Part shown: positions 35,543-45,073 of the stretch, piece after piece
Numbering within the stretch: the first letter of the stretch is position 1
Layout: the number at the start of each line of letters is the position of its first letter
Assembly (NCBI RefSeq): GCF_050958605.1
Contig: NZ_JBJHDO010000017.1
Location: 53,010 to 117,009 of the forward strand
Source: G016756615 sp050958605
GTDB taxonomy: Bacteria > Pseudomonadota > Alphaproteobacteria > Rhizobiales > Rhizobiaceae
Direction of reading: 5' to 3'
DNA length: 64,000 bases
Made by a program: the position numbers and the translations under genes
Notes under the pieces: model-generated
What the model saw: the letters and a program-made list of their open reading frames with translations, nothing else
Told to the model about the DNA's origin: nothing
Databases searched by the model: none

Positions 35543-35778
35543 GGACCGTCTTTTCTCTGTCTGGACAGGCCGTCGATTCTTGGCGCGAGCAGGGTACTCT
35601 AGCTAAATCTTTGACCTGATTTACATTTTACCGGCCGCAGAAGCGCAAATACGGCGTCCCCGGGCCGAAAGTCGAAAGCCGTCTAGCACAGGCTTCTGAC
35701 GACCGCAACACATCCTCTAACAGGCGTTCCGGCAGTTTTGTCGCAGTGACGGCCTGCGCGCGGCCAATGGCTGTGGAT
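35543..35778. other. Intergenic region carrying the atp operon promoter
   Basis: This 236-bp stretch between the atpH start and the end of a membrane-protein gene holds no supportable gene. The part nearest atpH is AT-rich (about 35595-35630: TAGCTAAATCTTTGACC and TTTACATTTTACC), which fits a promoter for the F1 operon on the minus strand. I cannot define -35 and -10 boxes with confidence. Confidence 0.4.
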
Positions 35779-36174
35779 TCAGGGGAGAAAGCCGAATGCG
35801 AAGCCGAGCGGCAAGGCCGCGAGCACCAGCGCGACGACCAACGACAACCAGTTGTAGATCGTGTTGCCCTTGTCCGACAGCATGGAAATGATGCGGCCGA
35901 AAGCGGTGAACAGCCAGGAGAAGCCAAGCGCCATGTAAAGCAGCGGTTGCGCGAGCAGGATGCAGGAAAGGCCGGTGCCGAGATAGAAACCGGCAATGGT
36001 GGCGCGGGCCTCCGCCACGGCCTCAGGGTGCTTCTCGGTCGTCTGCAGCCGCAGGATGCGCAGCGAGATGCGTGGCGCGAAAAGCAGGAGCAAGCCGAAC
36101 AGCACCGTCAGGGCGGCCGCCAACCATGCCAGCCACTCGCCCTGGCTCATCGGCCACGGAAATACGAACTCCAT
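35779..36174 (-). CDS. Conserved small integral membrane protein of unknown function
   Basis: A 131-residue protein with about four hydrophobic helices (near residues 14-34, 58-78, 80-95 and 105-128). The loop RLQTTEKHPEAVAEARAT after helix 1 and SDKGNTIYNWLSL between helices 3 and 4 are the only polar parts. The layout resembles the DUF4345-type four-helix membrane proteins, but I am not certain of the family. It follows priA by 81 bp on the same strand. No function is proposed. Confidence 0.7.
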   Translation of the reverse strand: MEFVFPWPMSQGEWLAWLAAALTVLFGLLLLFAPRISLRILRLQTTEKHPEAVAEARATIAGFYLGTGLSCILLAQPLLYMALGFSWLFTAFGRIISMLSDKGNTIYNWLSLVVALVLAALPLGFAFGFLP

Positions 36175-36255
36175 CGGCCCTCTCCAATGCGGTCGATTCG
36201 CGATGATACTAGATCATCAACAAAAGAAGTTGAATCCGTCTCGTCCGCAGCGGCG

Positions 36256-38439
36256 TCAGAGGAAGCTCTGCGGATCGATGTCGACCTGGACCCTCACCGA
36301 GCCACGTTGCTTCGGCCCGTTCGCCAGGAGCGCCCGGATAAAGCCCTGCATGTCCGAGCGCCGCTCGCCATGGACGAGCAGGCGGAAGCGATGGCGCCCG
36401 CCGACCAGCGCCAGCGGCGCCTCGGCTGGGCCGAGGATCTGGATGTCCTTCGCAGGCGCCGCCGCCCGGCGGAGCTGCCGGGCATGGGTTTCGGCCTCGG
36501 CCCTGGTGGCCGCCGAGACGATAATGCCGGCCAGCCGGCCGAAGGGTGGCAGATGGGCGTGCTCGCGTTCGGCCGTTTCGCGCTGGTAGAAGGCTTCCGC
36601 GTCGCCCGACACGATCGCCCGCATCACGGGGTGGTCGGGCTGATAGGTCTGCAGCAGGCCGAGGCTTTTCTTGCCTGTCCGGCCGGCGCGCCCGGTGACC
36701 TGCGACAGGAGTTGGAAGGTGCGCTCGGCGGCGCGCGGGTCGCCATTGGCGAGGCCGAGGTCGGCGTCGACCACGCCGACAAGCGTCATGTTCGGAAAGT
36801 TATGGCCCTTGGCGACGAGCTGCGTACCGATGACGATGTCGGCCTCGCCATTGGCGATGGCCTCGAGCTCGAGCCGCAGGCGCTTCACCCCGCCCAGCAT
36901 GTCGGAGGAAAGCACGATCGTGCGGGCCTCCGGGAAACGGCCGACGACCTCCTCGGCGATCCGTTCGACGCCCGGACCGCAGGCCACGAGGTGATCGAAC
37001 GTTCCGCATTCCGGGCAGGCTTCCGGACGTGTCTCGTTGTGTCCGCAATGGTGGCAGACGAGCTGTCCGCGAAACCGGTGCTCGACCAGCCAGGCGGAGC
37101 ACACCGGGCAGCCGAAACGATGCCCGCAGACACGGCAGAGCGTCAGCGGCGCATAGCCTCGCCGATTGAGGAAGAGCAGCGACTGCTCGCCTCGCTCGAG
37201 CGTCCTGTCCATCTCTTCCAGCAGGACCGGCGACAGGAAGCCGCCGCGTGCCGGCGGCGCGCGGCGCATGTCCACGGCCCTGAGATGCGGAAGCGCGGCC
37301 TCTGCATAGCGGCCGGGAAGGACGACGCGCCGATAGCGCCCCTGTATTGCATTGACCCGGCTTTCGAGCGACGGGGTCGCCGAAGCGAGCACGACCGGGA
37401 AGTTGCCGAGGCGGCCGCGCACCACGGCCATGTCGCGGGCATTGTAGAAGACCCGGTCCTCCTGCTTGTAGGCGGGGTCGTGCTCCTCGTCGACGACGAT
37501 CAGGCCGAGCTCCTGGAAAGGCAAGAAGAGCGCCGAGCGTGCTCCGGCCACCACCCGCACGCTGCCCTCCGAAACCTGGCGCCAGACCTTCTCGCGCATG
37601 CGCGGCGGCAGATCCGAATGCCACTCCGCCGGCCGGGCGCCGAAGCGTCCCTGGAAACGTTCGAGGAATGCCTGCGTCAGGGCGATCTCGGGCAGCAGGA
37701 TCAGCACCTGGCGGCCCTTCGCGATCGCCGCCGCGACGGCCTCGAAATAGACTTCCGTCTTGCCCGAACCGGTGACGCCGTCGATGAGCGTGACCCCGAA
37801 TCCGCCCGCCTCCACGCCGTCGCGCAGCGCGGCGGCGGCAGCGGCCTGATCGGCCGTGAGCTCGGGCCGCGAATAGGTCGGGTCGGGCGCGGCCACCACC
37901 GGGCGCGGTGGCAAAAAAGTCGTTTCGAAGACGCCCTGCGTCCTCAGCCCGTCTATGACGGTGAGCGAGACGCCTGCGGCATGGGCAAGGCCCGAGCGGG
38001 TCCAGGCCGGCGCCTCGCCGGCAAGCTCCAGCACGCGCTGGCGCGCAGCCGTCATCCGGTCCGGCGCGACGCCAGTGTATTTCAGCCCTTCGGTCCATGG
38101 CTCGGGATCGAAGGCCTCGGGGGCACGCAGGAACATGCGGGCTACCATGCCGGGCGGCGAGAGCGTATAGGCCGCGATCCAATCGACGAAACGACGCGCC
38201 GCATTGTCGAGCGGCGGGCAGTCGAAAACCTGGGCGATGGGGCGCAGCTTTCTCGGTTCGACGGCTTCGCCGGGCCCGTCCCACACGACACCCGCAACCT
38301 CGCGCGGCCCCAGGGGAACGCGCACGATCGAGCCCGGCACCACCATGATGTCTTCTGGCACCGCATAGGTGTAGGGGCGCTCTGCCGGCATCGGCACGAG
38401 CACGGGCGCGGCGCGCAATCTGGGCGAATCTTGCTTCAT
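36256..38439 (-). CDS. priA: Primosomal protein N' (replication restart helicase PriA)
   Basis: A 727-residue superfamily 2 helicase that reloads the replisome at stalled forks. An N-terminal DNA-binding domain leads to Walker A TGSGKTE (about residues 222-228) and the DEEH box (VVDEEHDPAYKQED). The zinc-binding domain has eight cysteines in paired CxxC motifs (CRVCG, CPVCS, CHHCG, CPECG) near residues 436-478. GTQLVAKGHNFPNMTLVGVVDAD and QVTGRAGR are motifs V and VI. Length matches alphaproteobacterial PriA. Confidence 0.97.
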   Translation of the reverse strand: MKQDSPRLRAAPVLVPMPAERPYTYAVPEDIMVVPGSIVRVPLGPREVAGVVWDGPGEAVEPRKLRPIAQVFDCPPLDNAARRFVDWIAAYTLSPPGMVARMFLRAPEAFDPEPWTEGLKYTGVAPDRMTAARQRVLELAGEAPAWTRSGLAHAAGVSLTVIDGLRTQGVFETTFLPPRPVVAAPDPTYSRPELTADQAAAAAALRDGVEAGGFGVTLIDGVTGSGKTEVYFEAVAAAIAKGRQVLILLPEIALTQAFLERFQGRFGARPAEWHSDLPPRMREKVWRQVSEGSVRVVAGARSALFLPFQELGLIVVDEEHDPAYKQEDRVFYNARDMAVVRGRLGNFPVVLASATPSLESRVNAIQGRYRRVVLPGRYAEAALPHLRAVDMRRAPPARGGFLSPVLLEEMDRTLERGEQSLLFLNRRGYAPLTLCRVCGHRFGCPVCSAWLVEHRFRGQLVCHHCGHNETRPEACPECGTFDHLVACGPGVERIAEEVVGRFPEARTIVLSSDMLGGVKRLRLELEAIANGEADIVIGTQLVAKGHNFPNMTLVGVVDADLGLANGDPRAAERTFQLLSQVTGRAGRTGKKSLGLLQTYQPDHPVMRAIVSGDAEAFYQRETAEREHAHLPPFGRLAGIIVSAATRAEAETHARQLRRAAAPAKDIQILGPAEAPLALVGGRHRFRLLVHGERRSDMQGFIRALLANGPKQRGSVRVQVDIDPQSFL

Positions 38440-38526
38440 TGCGCGTGACCTTGCCCCGAACTTGGTCTAGAGCAAAGGCCAAAAGGGGCGGCCCTTCGCC
38501 GCCGGCTCACTCGCAAGGAGACCGTC

Positions 38527-39180
38527 ATGAAATTCTTTGTCGATACTGCAGATGTGAAGGAGATCCGTGAGCTGAACGATCTCGGCCTGCTCGACGGCGT
38601 AACGACCAACCCGTCCCTCATCCTGAAGTCGGGCCGCGACATCAAGGAGGTCACCCGTGAAATCTGCGAGATCGTGGCTGGACCGGTTTCGGCCGAAGTG
38701 ACGGCGACCGAATATGAGGAGATGATGCGGGAGGCGGCGGTGCTCGCCAGGATCGCCGACAATATCTGCATCAAGCTACCGCTGACGTTGGACGGCCTCA
38801 AGGCCTGCAAGGCGCTGACGTCGGATGGCCAGAAGGTCAACGTCACGCTCTGCTTCTCGGCCAACCAGGCCCTGCTCGCCGCCAAGGCCGGCGCCACCTT
38901 CATCTCGCCCTTCATCGGCCGCATCGACGACATCGGCATCGACGGGATGGAATTGATCTCCGAGATCCGTACCATCTACGACAATTACGATTTCAAGACC
39001 GAGATCCTGGCCGCCTCGATCCGCACGGTGAACCATGTGAAGCAGGCTGCGCTCATCGGCGCGGATGTGGCGACCGTCCCGCCGGCGACGCTGAAGGCCC
39101 TGGTGAAGCATCCCCTGACAGACAAGGGGCTGGAGACGTTCCTGGCCGACTGGGCCAAGACCGGACAGAAAATCGGCTGA
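38527..39180 (+). CDS. Fructose-6-phosphate aldolase / small transaldolase
   Basis: A 217-residue protein of the TalC/FSA short transaldolase group. Asp6 (FFVDTAD), GVTTNPSLI and the Schiff-base Lys83 in CIKLPLT are conserved, as are FISPFIGRIDDIG and EILAASIRTVNHV. It either cleaves fructose 6-phosphate or acts as a transaldolase in the pentose phosphate pathway; in Rhizobiales lacking a classical large transaldolase this protein often serves that role (tal). It is divergent from priA and followed after 3 bp by an FAH/MhpD-family gene. Confidence 0.93.
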   Translation: MKFFVDTADVKEIRELNDLGLLDGVTTNPSLILKSGRDIKEVTREICEIVAGPVSAEVTATEYEEMMREAAVLARIADNICIKLPLTLDGLKACKALTSDGQKVNVTLCFSANQALLAAKAGATFISPFIGRIDDIGIDGMELISEIRTIYDNYDFKTEILAASIRTVNHVKQAALIGADVATVPPATLKALVKHPLTDKGLETFLADWAKTGQKIG

Positions 39181-39183
39181 GCC

Positions 39184-39987
39184 GTGAGCGCGAGCGTCGC
39201 AGCCGAAATCCTTGCGGCGCTCGACGCCGGGACGCAGATTGAGCCCGTCACGGATCGTATCCCGGCCTTTGACAAGCAGGCCGGCTATGCCGTCGCCGCT
39301 GCCTTGCGCGGCCTGCGCCAGGCGCGCGGCGAAAAGCCGGTCGGCCGGAAGATCGGCTTCACCAACCGCAACATCTGGGCCGAATACAGCGTCTACGAGC
39401 CCCTCTGGGGCGATGTCTACGACAGTACGCTGCACGACATCGCTCCCGAAGCGTCGATCAAGGCCTCGCATCTTCCTGAACCACGCATCGAGCCGGAGAT
39501 CGTTCTCGGCCTCGGCCAGGACATCGAGCCCGGCATGGGCGTCGACGACATCGCCCATTCGATCGACTGGGTCGCGCACGGCTTCGAGATCGTGCAATCC
39601 GTCTTTCCCGGCTGGCGCTTCACCGTGGCCGACTGCATCGCCGATGGCGGGCTCCATGGCGCCTTGTTCGTCGGGCCGCGCCGACTGCTGCGCGACGAGG
39701 AGCGGGTCGGGTTGGCGGCTTCCCTCTCGGACCTGCAGGTCTTGCTTCACCGTGACGGCACCAGAATCGACGAGGGCAGCGGAGCGAATGTGCTCGACGG
39801 GCCGATCCATGCATTGGGATATCTTGTGGAAGTCCTGGCCGGCGATCGGCTCAACCCGCCGCTTCGCCGGGGTGAGCTCGTCACGACGGGTACGATGACC
39901 CGGGCCTTTCCGGTCAGCACCGGCGAACGCTGGTCGACGACGATCAGTGGGTTCGACCTGCCGGGACTGTCGGTCGAGATCGTCTGA
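39184..39987 (+). CDS. 2-keto-4-pentenoate hydratase-like protein (MhpD/FAH superfamily)
   Basis: A 267-residue protein of the fumarylacetoacetase C-terminal fold, closest to MhpD-type hydratases and 4-oxalocrotonate decarboxylases. VGRKIGFTNRNIWAEYSVYEPLWG is the hallmark N-terminal segment; EPEIVLGLG supplies metal-binding glutamates, and WVAHGFEIVQSVFPGWRF continues the pattern. The start is GTG at 39184, 3 bp after the aldolase stop, so it is translated with it. Substrate unknown; aromatic-acid breakdown is typical for the family but no other such genes lie here. Confidence 0.85.
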   Translation: MSASVAAEILAALDAGTQIEPVTDRIPAFDKQAGYAVAAALRGLRQARGEKPVGRKIGFTNRNIWAEYSVYEPLWGDVYDSTLHDIAPEASIKASHLPEPRIEPEIVLGLGQDIEPGMGVDDIAHSIDWVAHGFEIVQSVFPGWRFTVADCIADGGLHGALFVGPRRLLRDEERVGLAASLSDLQVLLHRDGTRIDEGSGANVLDGPIHALGYLVEVLAGDRLNPPLRRGELVTTGTMTRAFPVSTGERWSTTISGFDLPGLSVEIV

Positions 39988-40004
39988 CCAGCCGTTTCTT
40001 CACG

Positions 40005-40913
40005 TCATTTGGCGGGCAGGGGAGGCCCCGTGAACTCCGCGTTGGGATCGGCCGCCAGCTCGTGGACAGCGTAATGCTGCAACCGCGCCGTTACCTCCGA
40101 GGCGTCGCCGCCGAGCGCTTCCACCGGAACGGGCTTGCCGATGGTGACGGAGAAGGGCTTGCTCTTCTTGTTCAGGAACTCGTGGAAGATGGTGATGTCG
40201 CGCAACTCGGTTGAATATTTCGAGAGCAGATAGAACAGTCCCGAATTGCGCGCCGAAAGATTGGCCGGCACGATCGGGAAATTGTAGCGCCGCGCCAGTG
40301 CCACCACCGAATTCTGCCAAGGGCGCTCGGTCAGGCGGTCCACGTTCCAGTAGGCGATGCGGCCCGCGGGAAAGAGGACGATCGCCTTGTCGGCGGCGAA
40401 GGCCTTCGCCGTCATCTCCAGCGTGTCGCGGCTCTTGGCATGGCTTTTCTCCCCTTGCCGCCACTCGACGGGGATTATGATGTCGCGGAACCCAGGTGCT
40501 GCGCGCTGTGCGTCGCGATTGGCGAAAATCGCCATGTCCGGCCGCACGCTCTTGAGAAGGTCGAACACCGCTATCCCGTCGGCAATGCCGGTTGGATGGC
40601 TGGGCGCCAGGATGAATCCGCCTCGCCGCGGCAGGTTCTCGAGCCCGCGCACCGTCAATTTGAGATCTAGCAGCTTGCTGAGGTAGCTGAATGCGTCCCA
40701 GCCCGACATGTCGGCAACGTCGTCGCACATGCGGACGGCCTGGCGGTAGTGAAAGAAACGCAGGAGCAACGGCTTGGCGATCGGCCACAGGAAATGCTGG
40801 GAAAGCTGAACCGAGCGCTCGTCGATCAGTTGATCGACGATGTGCCCGCCGGGCCGCTTGCCGCCTTGCCTCGTGCCATCCGCCACGGCGGCCGGCCCGC
40901 TCCTCGAATCCAT
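40005..40913 (-). CDS. Lysophospholipid acyltransferase-family protein (PlsC-like)
   Basis: A 302-residue glycerolipid acyltransferase-like protein, probably peripheral at the inner membrane. The acyltransferase core is FILAPSHPTGIADG, in which the catalytic His and Asp are five residues apart rather than the usual four (HX5D). LFPAGRIAYWN replaces the usual FPEGTRS motif, and FPIVPANLSARNSG follows. These differences suggest a specialised subgroup. The ATG at 40913 has AGGAGGG eight bases upstream; the frame continues 19 codons farther without a better signal. Its acyl acceptor is unknown. Confidence 0.8.
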   Translation of the reverse strand: MDSRSGPAAVADGTRQGGKRPGGHIVDQLIDERSVQLSQHFLWPIAKPLLLRFFHYRQAVRMCDDVADMSGWDAFSYLSKLLDLKLTVRGLENLPRRGGFILAPSHPTGIADGIAVFDLLKSVRPDMAIFANRDAQRAAPGFRDIIIPVEWRQGEKSHAKSRDTLEMTAKAFAADKAIVLFPAGRIAYWNVDRLTERPWQNSVVALARRYNFPIVPANLSARNSGLFYLLSKYSTELRDITIFHEFLNKKSKPFSVTIGKPVPVEALGGDASEVTARLQHYAVHELAADPNAEFTGPPLPAK

Positions 40914-41012
40914 GAGGTCAACCCTCCTGCCGCTCCTCCGTGGCCGGCGCCTGTGACAGTGCGATGACATTCACGGGCGGGGCCAGGAACCGATCTGGCG
41001 CGGCGAGCCACG

Positions 41013-41573
41013 TCACTTCCGGGTGATATCCTGGGCGATCGCGAGATGCAGCATTTCGGCGAGCTCGCGCGCCGCACGGTTCTCGGCGTCGCGCTGCGCG
41101 CGCAGGGCCGCGAATTCCTGCCGCGGCACGTCGAAGGAGGATGTCACTTCACGCCGCCCGGTCGCCACCACTTCACCGGTCTTGGCCCTCTTGATCGCAT
41201 AGGAGCCTGTCATCGTGACCGTCGAGGCGGTCGGCTCGTCGTCGAGGGTCGTGACCTGGACGGTGGCCGCCCATTCGACGATGCTCGCGACGGTGAGGTC
41301 GAGCGAATATTCGGGAGACGACGGTGCGGCCGCGCCGCCATACATCAGGAAAATCAGGTGGTTGCGGACCTCCTGAGCCTGGCGGGTGGAGACCGGCTTG
41401 ATGCTCACCGACGACAGCCTGGAAGCCATCGACACGGCGCCGGTCCCTTCGGGCGGATTGTAGTAGAGCGGCCGCACGGTGCAGGCCTGCAGCGCCATGG
41501 CGGAAACGACCACGGCCAAGCCTAGCAGGCCGCCCTTCTTTACCGGATTGCTCTTCCGCTCAGGCGACGACAT
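41013..41573 (-). CDS. lptE: LPS assembly lipoprotein LptE
   Basis: A 186-residue outer-membrane lipoprotein. The signal ends in the lipobox ALQAC with Cys31 as lipidation site. VRPLYYNPP, SVSIKPVSTRQAQEVRNHLIF and the C-terminal RDAENRAARELAEML helix are typical of alphaproteobacterial LptE. It plugs the LptD barrel for lipopolysaccharide export. The position directly after leuS, here with a 14-bp overlap, is conserved in many Rhizobiales. Confidence 0.92.
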   Translation of the reverse strand: MSSPERKSNPVKKGGLLGLAVVVSAMALQACTVRPLYYNPPEGTGAVSMASRLSSVSIKPVSTRQAQEVRNHLIFLMYGGAAAPSSPEYSLDLTVASIVEWAATVQVTTLDDEPTASTVTMTGSYAIKRAKTGEVVATGRREVTSSFDVPRQEFAALRAQRDAENRAARELAEMLHLAIAQDITRK

Positions 41574-44205
41574 TCACGATCCTCTGCGGGACGACGATGA
41601 TCTTGCGCGGCGGCTTGCCCTCCAGCGCCTTCTGCACGAAATCGAGCGCCAGCACCGCCTGTTCGACCGCACCTTGATCTGCGTCGCGAGCGATTGTCAA
41701 ATCCCCCCGCTTCTTGCCGTTGATCTGGACGGGCATTACGATCTCGTTGTCCACCGTCAGCGCCGGATCGAATTTCGGCCATTCACGGTCGCCCGCAAGG
41801 CCGGCCCCGCCCAGTGCTTCCCAACACTCCTCGGCCAGATGCGGCATCATCGGCGCAAACAACGCGACGAGGATTTCGACGGCTTCGCGCAAGGCGGGCA
41901 GCGCGCCGGGGTCGCCCTTACCGTCCGCCTGGGCAGCCAGCGGCGCTTGCAGCGTGTTCACCAGTTCGTAGATGCGGGCCACCGCCTTGTTGAAGGAGAG
42001 TTTCTCGATATCCTCGCCGACAGCTTTGAGCGCCTTGTGGGCCGCCTTGGACACCGCCGCGGCCTCCCCCTCGGCGGCGGCCTTCGGCGTGATTCCCTTC
42101 AACTGCGGCGCGGCCTCCGAGACGAACCGCCAGACGCGCTGCACGAAGCGATGGGCGCCTTCGACACCGGCCTCCGTCCAGATCACGTCGCGGTCGGGCG
42201 GCGAATCGGAGAGCATGAACCAGCGCGCCGTGTCGGCGCCGTAACTCGCGATGATATCGTCGGGATCGACGACATTCTTCTTCGATTTCGACATCTTCTC
42301 GATCGAGCCGATCTCGACCGGCGTGCCGTCCGCAATCAGCGAGGCGCGCCGTTTGCCGTCGACCTCCTCGACCCTGACCTCGGCCGGCGTCACCCAGGCG
42401 GCGTTCTGTCCCGTGCCCAGCCGATATGTCTCGTGAACGACCATGCCCTGCGTGAACAGGCCCTCGAAGGGTTCCTCCACTTCCGTCAGATGGCCGGTCG
42501 CCTTCATGGCGCGGGTGAAGAAGCGCGAATAGAGCAGATGCAGGATCGCATGCTCGATGCCGCCGATATACTGGTTGACCGGCAGCCATCCCTTGGGCCC
42601 GTCGGCATAGGCGACCGTCGTCGGCTGCGTTTCGTTCCACGGGTCGGTGAAGCGCGCGAAGTACCAGGACGAATCGACGAAGGTGTCCATGGTGTCGGTG
42701 TCGCGGCGCGCCGGCTTGCCGCAATTCGGGCAGTCGGCATGCTTCCAGGTGGGATGGTGATCCAGCGGGTTGCCCGGCCGATCGAAGCTGACGTCGGTCG
42801 GCAGCACGACCGGCAGCGCGCTTTCGGGCACCGGGACGGCGCCGCAGGCTTCGCAATGGATGACTGGGATCGGGCAGCCCCAATAGCGCTGGCGCGAGAT
42901 CAGCCAGTCGCGCAGGCGGAACTGCACCTTGCGCTCGCCCATCGGCCGCCCGCCGATGGTCACGCCGGAAAGCCGCGTGGCGACCTCGTCGAATGCCTGT
43001 TTCGGCGTCAGGCCGTCGAGGAAGCGCGAGTTGATCATCACGCCGTCGTCGACATAGGCTTCTTCCGTGATCTGGAAGGTCGCGGCATCGGCACCTTCCG
43101 GCATCACGACCGGCACCACCGGCAGCCCGTATTTGTTGGCGAAGTCGAGATCGCGCTGGTCGCCGGACGGACAGCCGAAGATGGCACCGGTACCGTATTC
43201 CATAAGCACGAAATTCGCGACATAGACCGGCAGCGTCCAGTCGGGATCGAAAGGATGGGCGACGCGGATGCCGGTGTCGAACCCCTTCTTCTCGGCAGTC
43301 TCGAGGGCAGCCACGGACGTTCCCATATGGCGGATCTCGGCGACGAACTCGGCCAGCGCGGGATTCGACTCGGCCGCCTTCCTGGCCAGCGGATGGTCGG
43401 CGGCGATCGCCATGAAGGATGCGCCGAAGATCGTATCGGGCCGGGTCGTATAGACTTCGAGTTCGGTCTCGCCGGCGGGCGCCGTCCCCTTCGCGAGCGG
43501 CCAGCGGATCAGCATGCCTTCAGAGCGGCCGATCCAGTTCTGCTGCATGACGCGGACTTTTTCCGGCCACCGGTCGAGCGTATCGAGGCTGTCGAGCAGT
43601 TCCTGGGACATCGACGTGATCTTGAAGAACCACTGAGTCAGGTCGCGCTGCTCGACGGGAGCGCCGGACCGCCAGCCGCGGCCATCGATCACCTGCTCGT
43701 TGGCGAGCACGGTCATGTCGACCGGATCCCAGTTGACCTTGGCCGATTTGCGTTCGACAAGCCCGGACCGCCAGAAATCCAGGAACATCTTCTGCTGATG
43801 CCGATAGTAGGTCGGGTCGCAGGTCGCGAATTCGCGCGCCCAGTCGAGCGACAGGCCCATCGTTTTCAGCTGGCCCTTCATCGTCTCGATATTGGCATAG
43901 GTCCAGTCGCGCGGATTGACCTTGTTGTCGCGCGCCGCGTTCTCGGCCGGCAGGCCGAAGGCGTCCCATCCCATCGGGTGAAGCACGTTGTAGCCCTTTG
44001 CACGGCGGAAGCGCGCGACCACGTCGCCCATCGTGTAGTTGCGCACATGACCCATATGGATGCGCCCCGACGGATAGGGGAACATCTCGAGCACGTAATA
44101 TTTCGGGCGCGGATCGTCGTTCTTCGTCTCGAACAGCTTGGCGTCCGCCCAGGCCTTCTGCCATTTGGGTTCGGAAGCGCGAGGATTGTATCGTTCGGTT
44201 GCCAT
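41560..44205 (-). CDS. leuS: Leucyl-tRNA synthetase
   Basis: An 881-residue class I synthetase. The HIGH-type motif is PYPSGRIHMGHVRNY near residue 40, the KMSKS motif is KMSKSKKN near residue 637, and the CP1 editing domain with GTGAIFGCPSGDQRD proofreads mischarged tRNA. CPNCGKPARRDTDTMDTFVDSSWYF is a conserved insert with cysteine pairs. The C-terminal anticodon-binding and tail domains are complete (ends in PPRKIIVVPQRIVNVVA). Overlap with lptE implies cotranscription. Confidence 0.98.
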   Translation of the reverse strand: MATERYNPRASEPKWQKAWADAKLFETKNDDPRPKYYVLEMFPYPSGRIHMGHVRNYTMGDVVARFRRAKGYNVLHPMGWDAFGLPAENAARDNKVNPRDWTYANIETMKGQLKTMGLSLDWAREFATCDPTYYRHQQKMFLDFWRSGLVERKSAKVNWDPVDMTVLANEQVIDGRGWRSGAPVEQRDLTQWFFKITSMSQELLDSLDTLDRWPEKVRVMQQNWIGRSEGMLIRWPLAKGTAPAGETELEVYTTRPDTIFGASFMAIAADHPLARKAAESNPALAEFVAEIRHMGTSVAALETAEKKGFDTGIRVAHPFDPDWTLPVYVANFVLMEYGTGAIFGCPSGDQRDLDFANKYGLPVVPVVMPEGADAATFQITEEAYVDDGVMINSRFLDGLTPKQAFDEVATRLSGVTIGGRPMGERKVQFRLRDWLISRQRYWGCPIPVIHCEACGAVPVPESALPVVLPTDVSFDRPGNPLDHHPTWKHADCPNCGKPARRDTDTMDTFVDSSWYFARFTDPWNETQPTTVAYADGPKGWLPVNQYIGGIEHAILHLLYSRFFTRAMKATGHLTEVEEPFEGLFTQGMVVHETYRLGTGQNAAWVTPAEVRVEEVDGKRRASLIADGTPVEIGSIEKMSKSKKNVVDPDDIIASYGADTARWFMLSDSPPDRDVIWTEAGVEGAHRFVQRVWRFVSEAAPQLKGITPKAAAEGEAAAVSKAAHKALKAVGEDIEKLSFNKAVARIYELVNTLQAPLAAQADGKGDPGALPALREAVEILVALFAPMMPHLAEECWEALGGAGLAGDREWPKFDPALTVDNEIVMPVQINGKKRGDLTIARDADQGAVEQAVLALDFVQKALEGKPPRKIIVVPQRIVNVVA

Positions 44206-44364
44206 GCCCGGATTTTCACTTAAAAGACGTGCGGGAAAACCGCCTGGCGCCTAAGCCGCGCGGTCGAAAGCTCGGTCCGGGTCTTCACCATGGATTGCCG
44301 GACCCGTCAACCATATGGGCGCCGGCGGCGCCAAAATCTCGCTCTGACGGCAGGAATCGAGGAC

Positions 44365-45027
44365 ATGAACGACGTGGTCGCGCGGCTGGAACAGGTAAGG
44401 AACAACATCGCGTCGGCCGAGGACGAGGCCAGCCGCACAGCGGGCTCGGTGACGCTTGTGGCGGTTTCCAAGACCTTCGAAGCAGCCGCCATCGTTCCGG
44501 TCATCGAGGCGGGCCAACGCATCTTCGGCGAGAACCGCGTCCAGGAAGCGCAAGGCAAATGGCCGGCTCTCAAGGAGGCCTATCCCGGCGTCGAGCTGCA
44601 TCTCATCGGCCCGCTGCAATCGAACAAGGCCAAGGAGGCTGTGGCGCTGTTCGACGTGATCGAGACGGTCGACCGCGAGAAGATCGCCGCTGAACTGGCG
44701 AAGGAAATAGCCCGGCAGGGCAAGGCACCGAGACTCTACGTCCAGGTCAACACCGGCTCCGAAGCGCAGAAGGCAGGCGTCGACCCGCGCGAGGCGGTCG
44801 CCTTCGTGAACCGCTGCCGCGACGCCCATGGCCTCGCGATCGAAGGGCTGATGTGCATCCCGCCGATCGACGAGAATCCCGGGCCGCATTTCGCGCTGCT
44901 GGAAAAGCTAGCCCACGAGGCAGGGTTGGACAAACTGTCGATGGGCATGTCCGGCGACTACGAACTGGCGATCGCCTTCGGCGCGACGAGCGTGCGTGTG
45001 GGCTCGGCCATTTTCGGCGAGCGCTGA
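44365..45027 (+). CDS. yggS: YggS/PLPBP-family pyridoxal phosphate homeostasis protein
   Basis: A 220-residue single-domain alanine-racemase-fold protein that binds pyridoxal 5'-phosphate and helps balance cellular B6. The PLP lysine is Lys36 in LVAVSKTFEA. FGENRVQEAQGKW, LHLIGPLQSNKAKEAVALFDVIETVD and LSMGMSGDYELAIAFGATSVRVGSAIFG are family signatures. The ATG at 44365 with GAGGA just upstream was chosen over in-frame codons farther back. It is divergent from leuS. Confidence 0.95.
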   Translation: MNDVVARLEQVRNNIASAEDEASRTAGSVTLVAVSKTFEAAAIVPVIEAGQRIFGENRVQEAQGKWPALKEAYPGVELHLIGPLQSNKAKEAVALFDVIETVDREKIAAELAKEIARQGKAPRLYVQVNTGSEAQKAGVDPREAVAFVNRCRDAHGLAIEGLMCIPPIDENPGPHFALLEKLAHEAGLDKLSMGMSGDYELAIAFGATSVRVGSAIFGER

Positions 45028-45073
45028 ACGTCAAACGATCGCTTGAAGGATTGTTCTGGCCGGCTATATGGTA

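Noticed and set aside
35746..38448. 900-codon plus-strand open frame opposite priA
   Set aside because: Antisense shadow of PriA; the intact helicase and zinc motifs prove the minus-strand frame.
41479..44223. 914-codon plus-strand open frame opposite leuS
   Set aside because: Antisense shadow; LeuS motifs are complete on the minus strand.
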